A DNA stretch of 64,000 bases, taken from Gloeophyllum trabeum ATCC 11539. Taxonomy: Eukaryota; Basidiomycota; Agaricomycetes; Gloeophyllales; Gloeophyllaceae. The stretch is from positions 191,154 through 255,153 of the forward strand of contig NW_006920413.1 in assembly GCF_000344685.1 (NCBI RefSeq), given 5' to 3'. Of the stretch, positions 34,137 to 44,975 are shown in pieces. A program made the translations under genes and the position numbers. Position 1 is the stretch's first letter; each line of letters starts with the position of its first letter. A model generated the notes under the pieces. It ran no database searches. It worked only from the letters and a program-made list of their open reading frames with translations, and was not told where the DNA came from.

Positions 34137-37043
34137 ATGATATTATTGATGAGCGCTTCATAGCATTCTTTGCCTACTTCTCGGGAAGATGTACCAGCTG
34201 ACACGGGAGGGCGGCGGCCGTCCCGTACCTCTTCGCTCGCTGAAAAGTCCAAAATAGTGGGTGTAGTTCAGAGCTGCGACGAAGCCCAGGTCTTCTCTCG
34301 GCCATCACATGACTGAACGCGGGTGTTCGTGTTCTGGGTTTATCATCCGCCCTTCTCCAGGACCCATCTTTCCGCTATATAATCTTCCCATGGATACAGC
34401 CAGATGACCAAGTTCAAGCCGAAGCAGACCTAGCGTCCCAAGCGTTCCCAAGTACTCGTACGATGACTTGTCCATATTACCGGAAAGGAGAAAGGCTCGC
34501 AATATCCAGCATGTGAGTGTTGCTAGTTTCTAGCGCAACGTTTCCGTCCTCGGGACCTTTAAAAACTTCTCCGAGTTTCCTACATTATGGGTACTTGTCT
34601 ATCTCACGCACAGCTGAGCCAAACCTCCGGCTTGCAAGACCTCATACCCGACTGTCGGTGGCGTGTCGCGCGCAAAATTGGTTTGGTCAGAATCTGCGTG
34701 TATGGCGAGCAGCGGAATCCGCAAATCATACCCCTGCCCGAGGAGGCGTTTCTTTATCACCTCGCGCCACGTATATTCCAAGAACGCACCAACTCAGCCT
34801 CAATGGACCAGGAATCAATTCTCCCTTGTCTCTGAAGGCTGCTTTATAGTCGAGATTCCGTCCCACATATTTACAATGTACGTCGACCAACTTTTACCAC
34901 GTGACTCGTCCTCCTAACCATGGCGTCAAGCATTTTAATACTAGCATCACATCGCAGAGTAATCCATGAAACGGCATTGGCTTGCCCCAGCCCCCAACCC
35001 AGAAATCTTCTATGACCTTGAATACCGATGCTCGCTGTCAGTAATCAATGTGGTACCTTCATTGAGATATGCTGTATCTAGGTACGTTGGATCTTCCCCA
35101 GCCGAGATCGTCGTTTGCCTTCAGGTCTCCAGATTGACTCTGGTACCGAGAGATCGTCTTTGTTGAATGAAATGAAGAACACAGATAATTCGCCAGGTTC
35201 CATTGGTTCGACGGACTGAAGGACGCAAGTTCTGTAGATCAATCATAATCGCGAATAATGTCATGACGATGTTGCGGCTGGAATACACAAGTTCTTTTGT
35301 TACTCTGATATGCGGGATCGCAACGCCTTCGTTATAAGACAAGACGATGCAGACCACATCTAACGATCCGCGACTTCTGTGTTTTAGAGCTGAAGACGTC
35401 GTTTCACCAGGAGATAATATCGATGTGAGTTGGTTGCCCCTTATTTCTTCAGACGATGATGAATACTGCGCAGGTCACGTACGAGAGCAGTCAGGGTGAG
35501 TCAAAGTACTATCCGCATGCAGCAGACCCCAGTTTCATGTTCGTTGACGTTGAGCTACAATAACTTCGCCGTATAATAAGATCGCGCTCTTCAGACGCGT
35601 TACATTACACGACAGGCATGTTGCTGTGGAGCTCCAGTCGACGAGCGGGATGGTCAGCTAGATGCAAAGGTCCACCCAAAATACCTTTCTCTGAGTAGGT
35701 TCCTGGTGCCACCGTATCATGAGACCCAGAAGATCATACCCGTGGTTCACTGGGAAGGCTAGTCCATGAATGCATGACGTTTCTACTCAATTATTGTCAT
35801 CATGAAGCACAGTCTGCACCCGTTGAGGACGAGGGCTTCGACATACGGCGGTGATACCAGTAGGCACGCACGAGGACTGTATTTCAAGAACCTCGTCAGC
35901 CTCTCTGAGGGATAAGGCACTGGGAACCCGTGCAAGGCATTGCATTGCACACATGAACCGTCTTTAAGGCTTGATATAATGTCGAGCATTGAGGTACTAC
36001 TAGTTCGAGACAGTACTAGTATCGCTTTCAGTCACTGTAACAGTCGCGCGAGGCGTGAGATACCATCCTCAGACCTTATTTGAAACCATTGCGAGCATGA
36101 GACACGCATCGAACGGTCATATGCTTGGCTATGTAGTCCGTAGAATCCATGAGAGGTAAATATCTTCGGGGCGACAGGATGAAAACAGGACTAAGCCCAT
36201 AAAGGCTGTAAATTCCCTTCTAGTCGACGTGATAGGTTGTTTATCGGCATATTCCGACGGTTATCCCGAAGTGCCTTGCTTCCTGTGTTCATATCTCTCA
36301 GATCAATCATGGCCATGCTTACTGGGTGCGCTCAGCCCCACCCAGGGCAGCGCCTGTAAGCTTGTTCGCATCCTCAGTCTACTAGTTTCGACATCGTACT
36401 AAATTTGTGGCCTGAATATGAACGTCTGGCTTGGGACCAAGCTATTTGTGGTGGATTTACCTCTTAAACACGGCTGTCTCATGCATTTTGATCTTTGACC
36501 TTGACTGTGCCGGTTATCGATTCCAAATATGCCGCTCGATTTTCTCGGTGTCCAGTTGGTCACTGAACTCAGTTCCGTGGATGAGGACCTTTGTCTGCTC
36601 ATCTGTTCAGGTGGATGACATATCCCTGCGCTCCGCCTGAAAGATGTGGAAGTTGGCGACGAATCAGCGAACTTTCCACTCGCGTTATTGATTATCGAGG
36701 TCAACCAGGAAGATCGCAACATCGCGGAAGGGCTCTATCGATGTTCTTCTTTGCGCTGCCTGTGGGACGCCGGTCACGCCGTACACGTTGTTTCGGGACC
36801 ATCTTCCTTCCGGAATCCGATAACATTCTGTGCATCGCAGAACACCGGGTCGGATCTGACGCTGTACTGTTATGGCTCACTCAGCGCGCCATGACGCGCT
36901 TCACATATCCATCTTTGGCTTAGCGGATACTCCTCGACGAGTATACAAAATGGTAGACTCTGCATCGAAGAAAGGCGGCCACTGTCTCAAAACCCTGATC
37001 CAAGGATTGCAGCGCGTTGCTGGGCGGGGCTGAATCGCTTTCC
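34137..37043. other. Gene-poor stretch, 2.9 kb
   Basis: No convincing gene. An 82-codon ATG frame at 34587-34835 lies about 200 bp after a TATATAA element (34376-34382), but no homology or splice partner was seen. The right end holds the promoter of the DUF6593-like gene. Confidence 0.4.
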
Positions 37044-37764
37044 ATGACGCACTACGGCCTTCCCTACTTCCTTGAGGACAAGACCGGCTCTTTGGCGGGC
37101 TCTGACTTCGTGGACATCCATGACCGAATGCGACTGAGTGTACGCTGTACAGCGCGTGATGCCCACCGATGCGCCTTCATGATCTATAATATGAACCCTT
37201 CCGTGGGCGGTCTGCTCAAGCCTTGTGCTGTTCTGGACTTCGGACCCAATAATACACTGGGGACAGTGGCAATAGGTTCCGGGTGTCATATACCCATGAC
37301 CCGTTATCTCACGAAGGTTTCGCCTTTGGGCAGGTAACGTCCACTTATTTGGCTCTCAAATCGTCTGGCTTTCAATGTTGAACGAAATGTAGCTCCCGCA
37401 CGAGAAAATTCATTGCGTCTGATGGCCAAGAGTACCGATGGAACTGGCGTGCTAGGGATAACTGCGAATGGGTCGTGGGTGTTACGTTCATATCCTGTGA
37501 AAGCATTTCCCTAATGGATCCTTCTCGTCCCAGTGCCAGAACGGCAAAAATTATATGGTGGCATGCTACAATCTGAAACTCCCCGAAGAGCCGCCCTACA
37601 GTGGCTCTTCGGGATGTATGCTGACCATAGAGGAGGCGTACTGCCATCTCGCTGTCGGTGAGTCTTGGTGGTAGCGTACCTTGGCTTTGTCCCTCATGCC
37701 TGTCCGCTTAGAGTTCCTGGCGTCGCTAATGATCATGCGATATATCGCCGCATACGACCTTTAA
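37044..37764 (+). CDS. DUF6593-like (tubby-like fold) protein
   Basis: Four exons with matching phases (37044-37333, 37393-37474, 37534-37657, 37712-37764) give 182 aa. The protein reads VLDFGPNNTLGTVAIG, then RKFIASDGQEYRWNWRARDN, then GKNYMVACYNLKLPE and a C-terminal LASLMIMRYIAAYDL helix. The FxASDGxEYRW motif and final helix are those of basidiomycete DUF6593/tubby-like proteins. It differs clearly from the DUF6593 gene at 4115-4880. No signal peptide is present. Function is unknown; tubby-like folds in other eukaryotes bind phosphoinositides, which is only a structural hint. The gene is not visible as one open frame. The start ATG is chosen because the frame upstream becomes non-coding in character. 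Confidence 0.72.
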
Positions 37765-38341
37765 CGCCACCCGAAATCCCGCTTCCATTTCGCCTGATGC
37801 TTCTTGTCCATTCTGGTCTCTCTCACTCAATTGTACTGCAATTCCGCACTCACAAGATCAGGACCTCATCCCATGGACCAGTCATTTTACGTGTATATCT
37901 GTGTCCAGACGCCCGCAGCATCCACACGAGTACTCACTTATCTGTATCTGTACATAGTATAGTTGTATCATAGCGCGCATGTCAGCTTTGTACGATATAG
38001 TCGATCATTCTATGTCCTTTAATACCGCAATCACTACGGTGTCCAAGCGTTCTTGTCCACTCATTACTTGCACATAAAGTGGGATACGGAGGCAATTCCT
38101 CGAGATGGTGCTTCTCGCTCTGATCGCTGTCTTTAGACAGTGCCACAACGCCTCGCGGATGCTGTACGGGTCGGACGCTGGGCGCTCTGACGTCTGCCCT
38201 CGGGGAATCGTACCGCGACAGGGATCGGTCAACCTGGCCAAACAGGGCCAAGATCTTATAGACTCCGGCGAAACGCCCAACTTTGTACGTGGAACGCTCG
38301 CAAGCGACTCTGTCCCTACGTTGTGCCTCGATCGCGACGCA
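37765..38341. other. Intergenic; promoter of the P-loop gene
   Basis: A CTTATAGAC element lies about 90 bp before the P-loop gene start. A minus-strand frame of 155 codons (37982-38449) overlaps the P-loop gene start and has no support. Confidence 0.45.
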
Positions 38342-39141
38342 ATGCAGCCACTCAATGGCGACGGCCAAGGACGATACAAGGTCCACATCGTGGGGAACAG
38401 CGGTACGTACAGTGAAGACAGTACTTATCTGCCTTGAAACCTCATGCACCGCGTTTCCCCAGGGGCGGGAAAGGTAAATATATGCGAGTCGTCTTTGACA
38501 ACTGCTATAGTGAGATATTTCAGTCTACACTAGGAGCAGAATTAGCGCAGATGCTGCGTGTCCCATACATACCTTTGGACACCTTATTCTGGGAACCAGG
38601 CTGGAAGAAGACTTCCGTCTCTGCTTTCCGTGCCAAAGTTCGTCGAGCTTTAGATCAAGCTCCAAACGGTTGGGTTGTCGACGGAGATTACTCCCGGCGT
38701 GTCGGCGACTTGGTCGACGAGGAAGCCACAGACATTGTGTGTGCGTATTCCTTCCTTTGTGGTTATACACACGAGCCTTTGTGGCTAGTTCCTAACAGGG
38801 GGGCCGCCGCTCGTGTAGGGCTGGACCCTCCTTTACTGCTATATTTTCCTCGGCTCTGCGTCCGTACGGTGTTCCGACTTCTCTCGCTGAGGCCGCCGTG
38901 CAGTCCAGGCTGCGAGGAGAGGGTGCGAGAAGCGTTCTTCTCTACCAATAGTATCTTGTGGTGGTGTCTTAGCCAGCACTGGACTGTTCGCAAAAGAGAA
39001 AGGACAAAGCTGCGAGAAGACGCAGTAGAAATTGGGGGCAAAAGACGTCGGATCGGCGGATGGGGCCGAGAGTTGCTTCTGTGGAAGCGAAGTGTGGAAG
39101 AGATGCTGGTCATTGGGGGCGTTACTCACTCCCAGGCATGA
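38342..39141 (+). CDS. Small P-loop kinase-like protein
   Basis: Four exons (38342-38402, 38463-38473, 38524-38740, 38819-39141) give 203 aa. A Walker A motif GNSGAGKST at residues 18-26 sits at the end of the first strand (KVHIVGNSG). It is followed by ARVPYIPLD-type LRVPYIPLDTLFWEPGW, GWVVDGDYSRRV and DIVWLDPPLLLYFPRLCVRT. This is the pattern of adenylate-kinase-like proteins once annotated as DNA topology modulation (FlaR-like). They are probably nucleotide or small-molecule kinases; the substrate is unknown. The second exon is only 11 nt and encodes the centre of the P-loop. An in-frame upstream ATG at 38105 would add 79 residues without homology features, so the start at 38342, the first ATG after a TATA-like element, is preferred. 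Confidence 0.85.
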
Positions 39142-39236
39142 TATTGATATTGAGCGGAGTTTCAAATCTATAAGAGGCAAGTTCGCGTGGCTCGCGACAG
39201 ATGCTTGGGGAACGCTGGGGCAGGGATATCTCGTCT

Positions 39237-39551
39237 AAGTCGTTACGGAGCTTCTAGAATCAATATTATAGTAGAAGTTAAATAATGTAAATTTCCTGAA
39301 CTTGTGTCGGCGCGGGCGTATCAGCCATGGTATTGTGAGCGTGAGGCGGGAGTTGCCGAACCATTAGCACAGTTCAAACTCAGCTCAATATCATGAGTGA
39401 CTTGTATACGGGGATTTCCTGCACAATAAAATCCAAAGATTTTGTTTGAGTACTCTAGCATGTTGTACCTATAGGATATACTAACCACAAAGCAGGCGCC
39501 ATCTCATGGGGCATTGTGCACCCAGAGTTCCGGTCGCAGCCACCCTCGATA
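39237..39551. repeat. Left copy of a 315-bp perfect repeat at an assembly gap
   Basis: This sequence is identical base for base to 40332-40646. It runs up to the first N of the gap, which is the signature of two contig ends that overlap and were not merged. Confidence 0.95.
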
Positions 39552-40331
39552 NNNNNNNNNNNNNNNNNNNNNNNNNNNNNNNNNNNNNNNNNNNNNNNNN
39601 NNNNNNNNNNNNNNNNNNNNNNNNNNNNNNNNNNNNNNNNNNNNNNNNNNNNNNNNNNNNNNNNNNNNNNNNNNNNNNNNNNNNNNNNNNNNNNNNNNNN
39701 NNNNNNNNNNNNNNNNNNNNNNNNNNNNNNNNNNNNNNNNNNNNNNNNNNNNNNNNNNNNNNNNNNNNNNNNNNNNNNNNNNNNNNNNNNNNNNNNNNNN
39801 NNNNNNNNNNNNNNNNNNNNNNNNNNNNNNNNNNNNNNNNNNNNNNNNNNNNNNNNNNNNNNNNNNNNNNNNNNNNNNNNNNNNNNNNNNNNNNNNNNNN
39901 NNNNNNNNNNNNNNNNNNNNNNNNNNNNNNNNNNNNNNNNNNNNNNNNNNNNNNNNNNNNNNNNNNNNNNNNNNNNNNNNNNNNNNNNNNNNNNNNNNNN
40001 NNNNNNNNNNNNNNNNNNNNNNNNNNNNNNNNNNNNNNNNNNNNNNNNNNNNNNNNNNNNNNNNNNNNNNNNNNNNNNNNNNNNNNNNNNNNNNNNNNNN
40101 NNNNNNNNNNNNNNNNNNNNNNNNNNNNNNNNNNNNNNNNNNNNNNNNNNNNNNNNNNNNNNNNNNNNNNNNNNNNNNNNNNNNNNNNNNNNNNNNNNNN
40201 NNNNNNNNNNNNNNNNNNNNNNNNNNNNNNNNNNNNNNNNNNNNNNNNNNNNNNNNNNNNNNNNNNNNNNNNNNNNNNNNNNNNNNNNNNNNNNNNNNNN
40301 NNNNNNNNNNNNNNNNNNNNNNNNNNNNNNN
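39552..40331. other. Assembly gap (780 N)
   Basis: Unknown bases. Both flanks carry the same 315 bp, so the true distance between the contigs is probably zero or negative and the gap length is an estimate. Open frames spanning the Ns are artefacts. Confidence 0.95.
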
Positions 40332-40646
40332 AAGTCGTTACGGAGCTTCTAGAATCAATATTATAGTAGAAGTTAAATAATGTAAATTTCCTGAACTTGT
40401 GTCGGCGCGGGCGTATCAGCCATGGTATTGTGAGCGTGAGGCGGGAGTTGCCGAACCATTAGCACAGTTCAAACTCAGCTCAATATCATGAGTGACTTGT
40501 ATACGGGGATTTCCTGCACAATAAAATCCAAAGATTTTGTTTGAGTACTCTAGCATGTTGTACCTATAGGATATACTAACCACAAAGCAGGCGCCATCTC
40601 ATGGGGCATTGTGCACCCAGAGTTCCGGTCGCAGCCACCCTCGATA
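40332..40646. repeat. Right copy of the 315-bp repeat at the gap
   Basis: Identical to 39237-39551, beginning with the first base after the Ns. Sequence continues beyond the copy into unique DNA at 40647. Confidence 0.95.
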
Positions 40647-41532
40647 TTGTGCGGGGTTCTAATCGTGGGAACCGCTCACTCTGCGTCTCGCGCAGGCGCA
40701 CCATATACGACTTCAGCGTTTCAACTTGAGCGTGAACGACTACAAAATCCCCGGAGAGTAGTACTACTGTCATCAGAATGCCAATAGGTATTGTTTACTT
40801 GTAGCTACTTGAGACCTGCGGGTGCTAGTATCGTGAACCCGCCGGACACATTTACTTAGATACCCGGTCGAAGACCGGGAAGAAAAAATGAACTACACCT
40901 CAAAAATTGAAGGATCAGCACCCTAGGATACATCTCGTGCAACGTACGGGAGCAGCGAGAGGTTGTACAATGTATAACCCGCTCGCTAGGGAAGAAGCAT
41001 GCTTTCAGCCACATGCAACCATATTTGGAGCGGCCACCCCTTGTTCTTTTTTCTTTTTCTTTTTCTTTTCTTTTTACTGCAGTGGTATCATTATCGAGCC
41101 GGTCATTGAAAGAAACAGCCCTGAAAGTCCCCATTGAGCGGGACGTCATCCATGCCATGTCATTGTCAAATGAGAATTCGAAGGTTATGATATTGAACCC
41201 GTCATGATGTCATACAGAAGTGAACAGTGTTAAGGTACGAAATAAGGTGAACGGATTAAATAAACATACAAACTGCGAGTCAGCGAAGAAGGCGAAAATC
41301 AATGATACAGCAGTAGGCTACAGCATGGGACAAATAAGCAAAGCAGTGGTATCGAGGGAATATCATGTCCCACGGAGTAGCAATGAAGAGGTGAGCTGTC
41401 CAGCCTATTGGCGTAGCATCGGCGGCAGGGAATAATGGGCCGGTAATGGGGGCGGGATACCCGCCGACGCGCAAGCTTCATCTAGACTGTCACGAAGATC
41501 ATCGCATCTGCTCTTTTGGTCTGAAGACGACG
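40647..41532. other. 3' flank of the Zn2Cys6 gene
   Basis: No gene seen. A CT-rich tract at 41043-41076 (T runs broken by C) lies about 460 bp past the stop codon of the minus-strand regulator. On the transcript strand it is an A/G-rich run. Confidence 0.45.
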
Positions 41533-44500
41533 TCAGCGATGCGCCATGTTTCTGGTCAGAAACCACTTACTAGGGCATGGCCATAGAGCGTTCAAGACGT
41601 CAAGGGGAACAAGGAAGGACTTGGCTAACTCCAGAGCATGCACTAGGCCTCGATCTCGACGCCAAAGGGAGAGGCACCTAATGCGGACAACGCAGATCAA
41701 TGAGACAAACGGAGCGATGAATGCCATGGCCTACTCACGTAGAGATCTGGCTGGCAAACCAAGTGACGCAGAAGGGCCTTCTCGTCAGCAGCTGCCCTTC
41801 CGCCTCGCTGAGGTGGTGGATGGACGCCTTGACGCGCTTCGCCAACTGCTCCTGATAGTGCACTGCAGCAAATTGAGACGAAGGAAAGAACTGTCATCTA
41901 CACAATCACTTACACCACTCCTCCGCATGTTTCCTGTTAAACATCGAATTTGAATCGCTATTCAGTCCTTGTAAGCTAAAATAACATAGGACAGGTGAGG
42001 TGTCGTTGGAACGTACATCTCAGAATATGGGACCAACCGGCGTAAATTATGAGTGACCGTCAACCGGGTACTGCAGGCACAACCATTCGCAATTAGCCAA
42101 CGGCTGGAAAACACAAGAGGAGAAACAACGCACTTGTACACAAACTCTCTGCAGGCGTATATGAGCGCCGTGTCGACATTGCATGTATGTCGATCGATGG
42201 CCTGCGAGATCGCCTCCGCCTCGCCCCATGCTTGGATGGCGAATTCCGCCCTCTCCTCGTTCCTGATTGAGCTATCGCGGAGGATCTGGCAGCTATTCCA
42301 CAGGAGCATGCTGCGGCTATGCAGCGCCCAAACCGACTCTTTCGGCGACTGGCCATTATGATGCGCCAGACTGCGACTTAGCATCTCGCCCGGGAAGAGC
42401 AGCTTATACTATTCCGCCCGCACGTTAGAGACTCATAGGGACAAGAGGAAGAAGAACCCACATTCGACGGATCCGCGAGGAACAAATTCGGCGGCTTCTC
42501 CTGCGTGAGCGCGCACTGCGCCACATAATCCGACACCAAGCCCAGCGCGCTCCAACACAGCCGCCTGCACTCCTCCCGCCTAATCTCGCTATCCGTCCAC
42601 GCGGGGTCCCACGCGGGTGTCGACGACCACGTATACGCGAGCTGCTCCTCCTCGAGCAGCGGGCGGCACGAGCACTCCTTCGCCGCGGGGTAGCGCGTGG
42701 AGCGGTAGACGACCGGCACGCGCCCACGAGCGAACGTGGAGACATCGGGGTCGTGCGCGTCGATCGCGGTGAGGTTGAGCGTGCGGATGATGGAGTCGAG
42801 GAAGGAGAGCGAGGCGGACACGCCCTCGGGCGAGTAGTGCGGGTGCGCGGAGGTCTCGAAGATGGCGAGGAGCTACGCGCGCCGTGTTTGCAATTGAATC
42901 CAATCGCATCGATCGCGATCGACATCACCGCGATACACGACGCGCAATCAAATTCGCCACCGAAATCGAAATCGCGATCACAGTGCGATCAACCCGAAAC
43001 GCAGGGTCGAGCAAAACATACCATCAACAATCAATGAGCACCCCGCCATCAAACGTCGCGAGAAACACCACTCACCAGCGCCGCCGCAGCCAAGCCCGAA
43101 TCGACCCACTGGCTCGTCCACGAGCTCTCGAGGGCCGCCTGCGCCGCCTGGCGGAACCACAGCGCGCGCTGGCGCCCGCTCGCGCCGAGCTCGACCTCGC
43201 TGCTCTTGAGCAGCGTCGCGACCGCGAGCGCGGCGTACACGAGCGCGGGCTGCGTGCGCTCGCGCTCGGTAGGGTCGTTCAGCGCGCGCAGGAAGTTCGG
43301 CACGTTGATGAACGCGAGCAGGAGGTTCGTCGTGTTGAATCTGCGGGACGCACGGGGCGGGCGTGTCAGATATTACGCGAGCGGCGAAATGATTGTACGG
43401 GGAGGATTTGGGCTAGTGGACAGGGTACGCACAGGAACGCGAGATCTTCGTTGATGGCTTTGACCCTGCAATGTCCACGTGGGGTTCAGGTTAGGCTGGC
43501 TATCACATGACTTTAACGAGGGAATACCCACGATTGCTCCTGCGAGGGCGTGTACGTCGCGACGAGCTCGTCCCACCATGTCTTGCGCGGGTGCTGGTAC
43601 TCGCCCGAGGGCGGGGAGAGCTTGACATCGCCCTGCGGCGAGCGGTGGACGTTCACGAGGCCCTTCTGGTCCTCGAGGACGTCGTACGCGGAGCCCCGCC
43701 GGTATGGCGTCGGGACGGAGCCGTAAGGCGTCGTCGACTGCACCATCAAACAATCATGTCAGATCAAACCAAATCAAAATCACGCGGGGGCACGTCAAAG
43801 TCCCCGCAGGAATCAGAGTTTGCGTGAATACGTGGGAGCTATCAGATAAGAGCGGCGGCGGCTGACCTTTGCGTGGTCGGGGTTCATACCCGGGAGGGGC
43901 AGCTCGAGGATGGACGTGGCCGTCGGGGGCGCGGGGGCCTGCAGGAGCGGGGCGTCGAGCATCGGCTTCTGGTTGGGCGAGCGCCGCCCGCCCGAAACGT
44001 TCTCCTTCACCTCGGGCGTCGCAGACTGCTCGCTGACCGTCCTCCTCTTCTTCTTATTCGCGCCGGGCGCGCCGTCGTCCGCGGCGCGCTTCTTGCACGA
44101 GCGCTGGCGCGTGCCGGGGTGCTTGTCCGGCCCGCGCCGCTTGGGCACCGCGTCGTACTCGCACTCGTTCCCGCGCTTGAGGCAGTTGTTGCACATCGGG
44201 CGCGTCGAGTCGCACCGGATCTTGCGCGCGCGGCTGGTGCGCCACACGACAAAGGGAAGCGCGATTAAGGGGACTGCTATACATAGACGACAAAGGACGT
44301 ACCACTGCCGGCAGGCGATGACGGTCATGGAGCTCGGTTTGCGGGTCTCGCGCGACGCGGAGGTGCTGGGCGACGGCTCGTCGTTTCTGTACGACGGGGC
44401 AGGGAGCGGGCGCGCGGCGTCGGGGCTGGCGAGCGGGTGGATGGGCTTGTGGTACGAGCTGCTGTGCGGCTCGGGGAGGCGCCGGTCGTGGAAGCTGTAG

Positions 44501-44975
44501 GAGTAGTCCATGACGCCGGGGTTGGGGGGCGGGAGGCGCGGGAGGGAGCCGGGGCTGTTGAACATGAGGAGGGAGCGGTCGGGGGACGGCGGCTGGGGGC
44601 GGTGGGCGTGGCCGGCGTGCGGGCTGGCGGGGACGTCGAGGGCGCGGAGGAAGGGGTGGGCGGCGTCGGCGGCGATGCGGGCGGTGGGGAGGGCGTAGTG
44701 GCTGTCGTACGGCTGGGGGATGGTGGGGAGGGTCTCGGCGACGGCGGGGCCGTGATATCGGACTAGATCGGCGCGGGCGGGGGCGGGGCGGGGCGATGAG
44801 GAGGGGGACGCGGGCGGGCAGGGAGAAAGAACTCACTGTCTGGGTGGAAGGCGGAGTCGTAGATGGGGGAGTGGAGGCCGGAGCCGTCCTCGCTGGACTG
44901 GGGCCCCGAGTCGTCAAAGTGGGGGCCGGGGTGGGGGAACGGCGTGTAGAGGTCTGCGTTGGCGCTGGCGACCAT
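41533..44975 (-). CDS. Zn(II)2Cys6 fungal transcription factor
   Basis: A multi-exon regulator of roughly 750 aa. The zinc cluster reads ACRQCRARKIRCDSTRPMC followed by NNCLKRGNEC, the exact six-cysteine spacing. The second cysteine codon is split by an intron (TG at 44299, C at about 44236). After it comes the KRRGPDKHPGTRQRSCKKR linker common in basidiomycete regulators. The N-terminal 200 residues are Pro/Ser/His-rich. The C-terminal half is the helical fungal transcription factor middle-homology domain (ALVYAALAVATLLKSSE, IRREECRRLCWSALGLVSDY). Later exons give VPYSEMKHAEEWLHYQEQLA and end KWFLTRNMAHR. Exons include 44975-44834, about 44760-44298, 44236-43867, 43740-43530 and several more to 41533. 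Target genes cannot be read from the sequence; the neighbours are unrelated. Confidence 0.87.

Noticed and set aside
37982..38449. 155-codon minus-strand frame
   Set aside because: Overlaps the start of the P-loop gene antisense and shows no domain.
39506..40380. Three plus-strand open frames of about 280 codons
   Set aside because: They consist almost wholly of N from the assembly gap.
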